Source of the DNA: Rebecca billardiae RCC1528
Lineage: Eukaryota; Haptophyta
Length of the DNA: 64,000 nucleotides
Assembly: GCA_965240325.2 (NCBI GenBank)
Contig: OZ251243.1
Span: 620,001 to 684,000, forward strand
Direction of reading: 5' to 3'
The translations under genes were made by a program, and so were the position numbers. The notes beneath the pieces are model-generated. The model had not been told where the DNA came from and ran no database searches. It saw only the letters and a program-made list of their open reading frames with translations. Of this stretch, positions 54,701 to 61,506 are shown in pieces (position 1 is the stretch's first letter; each line of letters starts with the position of its first letter).

Positions 54701-57544
54701 CGCGAGGTCGGCGGTCTGCGAGGCCTGGTCCATAGTCACGATGACGAGAGCGCCGTCGGACGCGGGCGGCTGCGCCGGCGGCGGCGGCAGCGAGGACTGG
54801 AGCGGGGCGGGCGGCACGTGGAGGCCGGACGCGGCGATGGTGGGCGACGGCGAGTCGTCGTCCGGGATGAAGACGGCGCATGCGAGATCGCGGCCGTGCA
54901 GAGGAACGAGCTTGTCGCCGTACAGCAGGTACCGGCCGCTCTGCGCGTGGATCGGGGTGGCGCCGGACATGAAGGTGGTCGGCACCGCGAGCGAGATGAA
55001 CGAGATGCCGAGGCGGGTCAGCCAAGTGTCGCTCATGTAGAAGCCCGGGACGTCTGGAGAGAGCGGGACGTCCGTGAGCGGCAGCGTGATGAGGTCGCCG
55101 TCGATCGAGCGCATGCCGAGGGCGAACGAGGCCGAGGTGTTGATCTTGATCCGCGTGCCGTTCGCCGCGCGCGCCTCCGAGAACTGGCGGAAGGACTTGG
55201 CGGCAAACCGAGAGAACGCGGTCGAGGCGATGGTGGTGTCCGCGCCGGTGTCGATCATGATCGAGATGCTCGCCTGGGCGATGTCGCCTGTGAACGGCGT
55301 GCCGATGGCGAAGGAGATCGTCGAGTGCACGTTCTCAATCTCCTCCGGATCGGCGAGCAACTGCTGCTGGATGCAGGTCGGGTTGATCGGGTCAAACGAG
55401 CGGGAGACGCCGCAGATGACGGGCGGGCCGGTGCGGGCGCAGCAGGTGACCGCGGCGAGGATCGAGATGATGGCGAGGACGGCGAGCGCGACGAGGAAGA
55501 GGAAGGCACCGTGCGAGGACTTGAAGAGCGCGCGGAGCCGACCCTCCGGCTTGAACCGCGGCGGCGGCGGCTCGTACTGGACGATCAGGTCATCGACGTA
55601 GGCGCCGGCGCCAAAGAGAGGCAGTGCGCGATGGATCTCGGCCTCGGCCGCGGCGGCTGCGGCGAGGGACTCGTACGGGCTGAGCGCGAGCGGCCCTCCA
55701 GCGAGCTGGCCGAGGTGGCCGATCGGGTAGGTGTAGTTGCCCGCGGTGGAGACGTCGTCCAGGCTGGGGCAGTCGTCGGACGTGTCCGAGGCCGCGGTCG
55801 TGGTCGAGGGAGTGCACGGGACAACGTCCGGCAGCTCATCGTCCGTCTCCGAGGCCGAGTCGGAGGCGGAGTCGTCGCGGTCGTCCGGGGGCTTGGCGAG
55901 ACGGAACGGCTTGAGGTGGAACGGCGCGTCGTAGGAGGCGGGCTCGCGGATGGACTGGCGAGGCTTGCGGATGGACTGGCGCAACGCCATGATGATCACA
56001 TTCTGGCCGCGCTCGAGCTCGGCCGCCGTCGCGAGCTGGATCGGGGAACCGGCTTCAGACGCCGGCGGCGACGGCGAGTCGGCCTGCGTCGGCGGCGACG
56101 GCGGGCCGAAGGGCGGCGGCGGCGAGTTGGCCTGCGTCGACGGGCCGAACAGCGGCGGCGGCAGCGAGTAGAGCACCGGCTGCGGGTTGATGAGCGGCAG
56201 CGCCGGCTGCTGCGAGTCGGCGGGCGGCAGCAGCGGCGGCGAGTTGGTGAGCGCCGGCTGCGCCTTGGAGTGCGCCCGCGACAGCGGCGAGTCGGCGGGC
56301 GGCGGCGAGTTGGTGGGCGCCGGCGGCGGCGGCGGCGCGCCGGCGAGCTGCCGCGACGACGGCGTGTGGACGAGCGTCGGCAGCGAGTTGGAGCGCGCCT
56401 GCGACAGCGGCGAGTCGGCGGGCGGCGACGAGTCGGCGGGCGCCGGCGACGGCGCGTTGGCGTCGGGCGCCGCCGGCTGCGAGTTGGAGCCGGACGCCGA
56501 GCCCGAGACGGAGATGGCGTTGAGCGTCGGCGTGCCGTCCTGGATGAGCCGCACGCGTGTCGTGGTCGCCGACGGCTTCGCCCGCTGCGGCGTCGGCTGC
56601 GGCTGCGACTGCGAGGGCGCGGAGGGCACGCGCTGGAGCTTGTTGGACTTGCCAGGCGGGCGGCGCGCGCTGCCGGGGCGAGTGTCGGCTGTGGGCGTCG
56701 CGCCCGAGGAGCGCGGGGTGGGCGTCGAGAGGCGGTTCGGGCAGTCGCGGTTCCAGTGCGTGCCGCCGCAGTACTTGCACGGGGTACGAGGCATGGATGC
56801 GCCGGGCTGGCCCTTGGAGGTGAGCGCGTTGACGGCCTGGCGGTTGGGGTTCGTGCCGTTGGCGGCGGCGGCGACGCGATCGAGGTCGTGCACGCGCTCG
56901 ATGAGATCCTCCACCGAGATGGGCTGGTCGTTCATCGTGGCGATCACCGAGCTGACAAAGGACGGGTTGCGGCCGTAAAGGTTCACGAGGATCACGACGA
57001 GCGTGAAGATGTCGTCCTTGATCTCGACGCCGCGCAGCTCCGTGGCGTTGGACATCACGCGAGCGGCAAAATGGCTGAAGCTCTCCTGCGGCGACAGCTT
57101 GATCGAGAGCAGGGCGTACAGCTTGGCGACGAGCGAGGAGGGGCGGGAGCTGTTGCAGCGCACGTTGAGCGCGTTGACGAGATGAGACAGCTCGAGCCCG
57201 AGACCCGAGTGCTGCAGCTGCGCGATGATCGGGTCGAGAATGCGAGGAGCGACCGCCTTGAGAAGCAACTGCACGAGGAAAGCCTGCGTGCGCAGCTGCT
57301 TGGCCTGGATGGTGGCGGCGGCGGTGGACGGGGGGCAGACGATGGGCTTGTCCGCGCCGGTATCGTCCTTGCCCGGCTCGAGGGGCGAGGACGGGTTGGA
57401 GAACGCGAGCGCGATATCCATGTCAGGCTTCGACGTGACCATGATGACAAGGACGGAGAGGGCCGTGCGGAGGTCCTGCGGCTTGAGGACGAGAGCGCGC
57501 GGCGGGAGCTGGTCACGCATGTCGCCACCCGGCGGCTCCGCCAT
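51776..57544 (-). CDS. copia gag-pol polyprotein, 1922 aa, single intact frame
   Basis: Domains in order: capsid-like N-terminus (about 1-240); CCHC zinc knuckle (CKYCGGTHWNRDC, about 257); long Pro/Ser-rich linker (about 290-520); a hydrophobic segment (FLFLVALAVLAIISILAAV, about 683-702); aspartic protease (MIDTGADTTIAS, about 761); GAG-pre-integrase HHCC (HLRLGHAHAAAVNRTL...CSC); integrase core (VHVDVAG, VFVDDYTR, DTPQHNPIAERF); reverse transcriptase (KARVVGKGFTQIEGIDY, ICIYVDDMLIL-like YVDDM box); RNase H (DADYANDLHDERKSVTGY, ALSSTEAEYMA). It copies the element's RNA into DNA and inserts it. The frame has no stop or shift, so the copy could still be functional. The membrane-like segment is unusual for copia. 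Confidence 0.93.
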   Translation of the reverse strand: MAEPPGGDMRDQLPPRALVLKPQDLRTALSVLVIMVTSKPDMDIALAFSNPSSPLEPGKDDTGADKPIVCPPSTAAATIQAKQLRTQAFLVQLLLKAVAPRILDPIIAQLQHSGLGLELSHLVNALNVRCNSSRPSSLVAKLYALLSIKLSPQESFSHFAARVMSNATELRGVEIKDDIFTLVVILVNLYGRNPSFVSSVIATMNDQPISVEDLIERVHDLDRVAAAANGTNPNRQAVNALTSKGQPGASMPRTPCKYCGGTHWNRDCPNRLSTPTPRSSGATPTADTRPGSARRPPGKSNKLQRVPSAPSQSQPQPTPQRAKPSATTTRVRLIQDGTPTLNAISVSGSASGSNSQPAAPDANAPSPAPADSSPPADSPLSQARSNSLPTLVHTPSSRQLAGAPPPPPAPTNSPPPADSPLSRAHSKAQPALTNSPPLLPPADSQQPALPLINPQPVLYSLPPPLFGPSTQANSPPPPFGPPSPPTQADSPSPPASEAGSPIQLATAAELERGQNVIIMALRQSIRKPRQSIREPASYDAPFHLKPFRLAKPPDDRDDSASDSASETDDELPDVVPCTPSTTTAASDTSDDCPSLDDVSTAGNYTYPIGHLGQLAGGPLALSPYESLAAAAAAEAEIHRALPLFGAGAYVDDLIVQYEPPPPRFKPEGRLRALFKSSHGAFLFLVALAVLAIISILAAVTCCARTGPPVICGVSRSFDPINPTCIQQQLLADPEEIENVHSTISFAIGTPFTGDIAQASISIMIDTGADTTIASTAFSRFAAKSFRQFSEARAANGTRIKINTSASFALGMRSIDGDLITLPLTDVPLSPDVPGFYMSDTWLTRLGISFISLAVPTTFMSGATPIHAQSGRYLLYGDKLVPLHGRDLACAVFIPDDDSPSPTIAASGLHVPPAPLQSSLPPPPAQPPASDGALVIVTMDQASQTADLAPDDDTFCDECCVEFKDADELSRVAHLRLGHAHAAAVNRTLAASKHLGARNLKSDCSCALAKMKRNSFTSTSPRSEQAFVLVHVDVAGYVDGKFIVNPDDFAKFYVIVFVDDYTRAGFIYFLDRRSDAPEAMRRFIDDMSVYGHTVSRFRVDGAPELNSTDWEGICRAHGIAPNQVTPPDTPQHNPIAERFIQTLFNAARSILFHSKLRIDAYAKDALRHAAYIIRRIATPVAFNKTPFELLRGFPPDLAQLRVFGCVAYVVPPNTHFKKLDPRAVMGVYVGHGDDGHMVNVPPKNRTRYTKAIIVRVPGDGQIVPDMFIISHHVRFDEDTLYVDHPDAAHIARDPLAAAPQLPPTPPPLDLHAADVGNGGSSHGAVRRRDGAGSFGHAERVGDAPHAYVGDADDDAAGAEDSLDVGNALNDDDPPSSRTRARAHANSVASPTYSTLPRIYALLLSIGLSDTPTAVQALNGPHATQFAAALDAEYASILANNTWVEVPRKPGMRTLKAAPVFNIKRDKKGNIKRFKARVVGKGFTQIEGIDYDETFSSVVRYETLKMIIAIAAAKQRRLFHGDFTTAYLNAPIDYEIYLELPLGYKPKAKGDVVLRLLKSLYGLKQSGRNWRLMIDDWMKEYGFAQSQADPCLYVLNTQSGIIAVCIYVDDMLILDDSDDPTACDNFISKITSSYKMTITADIDGYLSATLTRSKDGIMVTVTKNILELLEKTGFMNCNTSDTPMTEGLKLGPCSESDALDAETTTFFRSVVGSLIHITQFRPDIAYAVGTLTHFMSKPGKKHLEAAKRIIRYLAGTPNLGLFFRSGSDVALIAYVDADYANDLHDERKSVTGYVMHLFGSTVSGRREKQRTTALSSTEAEYMAVTSAGKEIIFMRKLLTDLGYPQLAPTKLFEDNKAVVDLTDNEKYHNRTKHIDVQYHWNRQHTRAGTFKLFLIPGTENPADIMTKPLGPAAFLKLRAQILGM

Positions 57545-57871
57545 GTCAAAGGGTGAAGAGAGCGACAGCAGGGCCGTGAGGCCCGAGAGCGTGACGAGGG
57601 GGGCGAGGATGCCCCGAGGGACTGGAGTTCGACTGATAGTGCGGAGCGGTATGAACTGAACGAGCCGGTCACTAGGGGGGCATCCGACAGTCCTAGGACC
57701 GTGTAGGAGGCACTGATAGCCATCAACGGGTAAGTCGTGAAATGAACCATGATGGGAGTAAGTGTGATGCCGACCTGATAATGAGAGTCGGCGTATGTGG
57801 TGTCCAGTGACGGTTGGTGATCCGGGTGTGTACGCACAGGAGAGCGAGTCCGGTAACGTTGGATCTTGACA
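57544..57871 (-). repeat. 5' LTR of the copia element
   Basis: 328 bp. Its inner end (TTGACA on the minus strand) supplies the A of the gag-pol ATG, so coding begins at the LTR border. The primer-binding site, expected to start TGG, would be TGGCGGAGCC, inside the coding sequence. Confidence 0.88.
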
Positions 57872-57958
57872 CTGTCTGACCTGGTCGGAAGGCGCGGACG
57901 CATTCTATGTGTCTGTTGCACTCTTGAGCCTGACGCTTGTCCGATGCTGCCACGTCGT

Positions 57959-57976
57959 TATATATATAATATATAT

Positions 57977-58069
<93 letters not shown>
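57959..58069. repeat. long (TA)n tract
   Basis: About 110 bp of nearly pure TA, with TAATATA interruptions at its left end. It lies between the copia element and the 3' end of the ankyrin gene. Confidence 0.95.
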
Positions 58070-58070
<1 letters not shown>

Positions 58071-58156
58071 CGCTGCTATTCGTCGTCAATCGGATGACCG
58101 TATCCCGCGGAACACTCGTGCTGCGCTATATTATAACCGTCTGACAACGATGATGG

Positions 58157-59005
58157 CTAGCGGTGGAATGGGCTGCGCAGCGCGCCGAGGAGGCGCGGCT
58201 GCGCGTGCAGCGCGCCGCTCTCGCGCACCCACGCGAGCGGCGCCGGGAAGCCGTAGTCGAGCAGCAGCTGCACGACGGCCACGACCGCGTCCGGGTCTGC
58301 GGCCGAGACGCACGCCGCGTCCATCGGCGTGAACTCGCATAGCACGGCGCTCGGCTCGAACGAGTCGGGGGGCGACGCTGTGCCCGTCGTGCTGCCGCCG
58401 GCGGCGGCGGCATACTCCGGGTCTGAGCTGGCGTGAGGGCTGCCCCACCCTGGCAGGTCAAACTGCATTGCCATTGGCGCGTCGGCGCCCGCATCCGGGC
58501 TGGCCGCCGCATGCCCCGATGGCAGTGATGGTGACGCGCCGGCCGCCGGCCAGGCCTGGCCGAACGGATTGCTGCCCGGCGGCCGCGCTGGCGGCGCGGC
58601 CGCGCGGCGGTGCGCGCTGTGTCCCGCCGCCAGCCCGCGCCGCGAGAGCCTGCTCAGTTGCCCCGCGCCGTCGTCCGAGAGCGTGCACAGCGCAGCCTTC
58701 TCGCTCAGCGCCGACGAGGAGCGCTCAAGCAGGTCGGCCGACGCCTCGGCCGAGCGGACGAGCAGGCTGACGAGGGCGGCGTGCGCGTGGAATGCGGCGA
58801 GGTGCAGCACCGTCACACCCGTCGCCTCGAGCAGCGGCGGCGTGCACAGCCGCGCGGCGTGCGCCACGCCGCGCACCATCAGGCGCAGCGAGCGCCCGGT
58901 CAGAGCCTCTTGGCCGCACGGCTCTCGCGCGCGCACGCGCGCGCCCAGGCCGCCGTGAGCGCCGAGCCGGCTGCCGCTGCCAACGAGCAGACCGCCGCTG
59001 CCACT

Positions 59006-59048
<43 letters not shown>

Positions 59049-61300
59049 GCGTCCGCGTCCGCGTCCGCGTGCGCGGCCGGCTCCTCGACGCTCACCACCA
59101 CCGAGCCGACGCTGCCGCTGACCGGGTCGCGCGCGTACGGCGCGGCGGACGCGTCGCGGAGCCAGCCCAGCGTGAGCGAGAGCCCCTCGAAGGCGGCCTC
59201 GTGCGCTCGCTCGAGGACAGCGCCGCGCAGCAGTCGGCACGTGGCGGAGAGGCGCACGGCGTCCGCCATCGTGAGCTGCAGGTCCAGGAGAAGGGGCAGC
59301 GCGCTGATCAGTGCGCTGAGGGAGGGCGGTGCCGAGGGCGCTGCACCCGGCGCACCCGCGCTGCCGCAGCGGCGCGCCAGCCCTCCTCCCACCGCGAGCT
59401 CCACCGCGACGACGGGCGCGCCAGCCAGCGGTGTGACGGCGAGGGCGACGCTCACGCGCACGGCTGGCGCCGCCTCGGCCGCGCCAGCCGCGGCCGTGCG
59501 CGCGGCGGGCGCGACGCGCTGCGCGCTGCGAAGCCAGCAGCAGCGCGCCACGAGCGCGAGCAGGAGCTGCGTGTCGAGCTCGCGGCTGGCGGCGTCGATG
59601 AGCGCGGGGCTGGTCGAGATCGCGCCGAGCACGCACAACAGCGCGTGCGCGCGCGCACCCAGCAGCAGCGTGGACATCACCGGCGCGTGTGCGACGAGCA
59701 GCGAGCGCAGCAGCGAGTCCCGCCGCGGCTGGTCGAGCAGCGCGTCGTGCACCGCGCGGCAGCGGCTGAGGAGGAGGAGGGCGACCTCGACGACGCGGGA
59801 GCTCGCGCCGCGGTCGATGCGCTCGAAGAGGAGCAGCGTCGCGGGTGGGAGTGCCGGCGGCTCCGCTCGCGACGGCGCCTCCGCGCCGCCCGCCGCCGGC
59901 TCGTCGCGGCCGACGAGGCGGCGCGGCGAAGACGCGGCCGAGCCCCCGAGAGGCGCGCTCAGCGGCGGGCCGACCGCCGCAGCCGACCACCATGCGGCGG
60001 CGGCGGGCGTGACTGCGCCCGCATCGGCGTCGTCGGCACTCGCAAGCCCGCCGCCGCCGGCCGCCGCAGACTCCGGCTCGAGCGTCAGCACCGCGCGCGG
60101 CGACGCGCCGAGCGGCGGCGTCGACGGGTGCGGCTGGTGCGGCGCGGCGCGCGACAGCGCCGACGCGGGCGTGGGCGCTGAGCCAAAGAGCGCGTGGAGC
60201 GCGTCATCGTTGGCGCGGCGGCAGAAGTGGAGCAGCCCCTCGCAGCTCTCGTCCGACGCGAAACGGCGCTCGAGCGCGCCGCGCAGCGCCGCGTGCCGCA
60301 GCGCGCGGCCGAACGCCGCGCTGAGCACCAGCCGCACGCACGGGCCGAAGAAGGGGGCACCGAACAGCGGGGCGTGCGGTGTCAACCCCTCCGCCAGCCA
60401 CCACGCCACCTGCTCGCCGAGCTGAGGCGCCTCGAGGAGCGCGCAGAGCTGGGCGCACGCGTCGTTGGAGAGCAGCTCGTCGACGAATGCATGCACCGCG
60501 CAGTCCACCACGTGCCCGCCTGGCATCTGGCTCGAGAGCGCCGCGATCAGCAGCGCGCCGTCATGCGCGCTCGGCGCTGCGCGGCGCGGCGCGCCCAAGG
60601 CCGAGCGCGCGGCCGAGGCCGCCCCGCCCTCGCGCACGATGGCGTCGAGGCACCAGCGCACGAGGCAGCTCCGCTGCGCGCCCGCGGCGCCACCCGCGCC
60701 ACCGGCCTCGCCGTGGAGCAGGTCGAACGCCGCGGGCGGCGCGCCGCACGGCACGAGCGTGCACGCCGCCTCGCGCGCGTGCACGAGCGAGCCACTGAGG
60801 CTCTCGTCATCGTCGATGGCGCTGCCGGGCGCGGCGACGGGCGGCAGCAGGCGCGAGCGGCTCGAGGGCTCGTCGAGCAGCTCGGGCGAGGTGAGGAAGT
60901 CGACGCAGCCGTGCGCCCCCGAGAAGAAGGCGAGCGAGAGCACCGTGTTGCCCGCCTCATCGCGAAGCCGCAGGTCAGCGTTCGCGAGCGCGAGCTCGCG
61001 CAGCACGTCCGCGGCGTCGGCGCGCGCGGCGAGCATCGACGGCGTCGTGCCGTGCGCATCGTGCACGTCAAGTAGCTTGAGCAGGCGCAGGCGCGGGAGT
61101 TGATCGTCTGCGATCAGCGCGATCAGCTCGTTCAGTAGTGCTGCGCGCTCTGCGCCGGACGTAATGCACGCGTCGCGCGTGAGGCGCCACAGGCGCAAGG
61201 ACATGGCGCGCTGCTCGGCGGAGAGCGAAGGCGAAGCAGCGCTCGAGGAGCTCGGTGTGCCCCCAAACGGGCTGCGCGACGCGGCCGCAGCGCCGTGCAC
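58157..61300 (-). CDS. ankyrin-repeat protein, 1047 aa
   Basis: The single open frame carries ankyrin-type repeats near the N-terminus (LLKLLDVHDAHGTTPSMLAA, LRLRDEAGNTVLSLAFFSGA) and again near the C-terminus (GVTVLHLAAFHAHAALVSLL, FTPMDAACVSA...VVQLLLDYGFP). A long alanine/leucine-rich helical middle lies between. Ankyrin repeats bind proteins; no catalytic motif is seen, so an adaptor role is the most that can be said. A poly-glycine run at about residues 750-765 comes from GCC repeats at 59010-59045. The start at 61300 precedes a Ser-rich leader; an in-frame ATG 32 codons later (SLRLWRLTRDA) is possible. It is divergent from the subtilase, with 206 bp between the two ATGs. Confidence 0.7.
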
Positions 61301-61390
61301 ACGGGGGCCCCGGTAAGCCGGAGCGCCGGCTTGGGTGACGACGCGGTTGCAGAGTTGTTCTGTTACATTCTACAATCAGGGAGCTTGTGA

Positions 61391-61423
61391 ACAGTCAGAC
61401 GCTCTGTCAGAGCGTCTGACTGT
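61391..61423. promoter_or_regulatory. 33-bp perfect palindrome in the divergent promoter
   Basis: Sixteen-base arms (ACAGTCAGACGCTCTG and its exact reverse complement) around a single T. It lies between the ankyrin ATG (61300, -) and the subtilase ATG (61507, +). Three AAGTTGA words follow. A shared operator or a small fold-back remnant are both possible. Confidence 0.6.
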
Positions 61424-61506
61424 AAGTTGAAAGTTGAAAGTTCCCCGGTTGGCGTACTGGTACCACAAGCTGAAGTTGCCTGTGCAGCGCAGGATTCGGT
61501 CTGCTG

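Larger units (their letters stand above)
51177..57871 (-). mobile_element. Ty1/copia LTR retrotransposon, about 6.7 kb
   Basis: Long terminal repeats at 51177-51509 and 57544-57871 share TGTCAA...TTGACA ends and enclose one intact gag-pol frame on the minus strand. The order protease-integrase-RT-RNase H defines copia. A purine-rich tract (GATTGGGTGGGGG, minus strand) sits directly before the 3' LTR. No 5-bp target duplication is visible (AGATC left, CTGTC right). Confidence 0.92.

Noticed and set aside
53582-57556. 1324-codon plus-strand open frame
   Set aside because: Antisense to the copia gag-pol; composition is Arg/Val/Gly noise.
58610-60181. 523-codon plus-strand open frame
   Set aside because: Antisense of the ankyrin gene; Arg/Ala/Gln-rich without domains.
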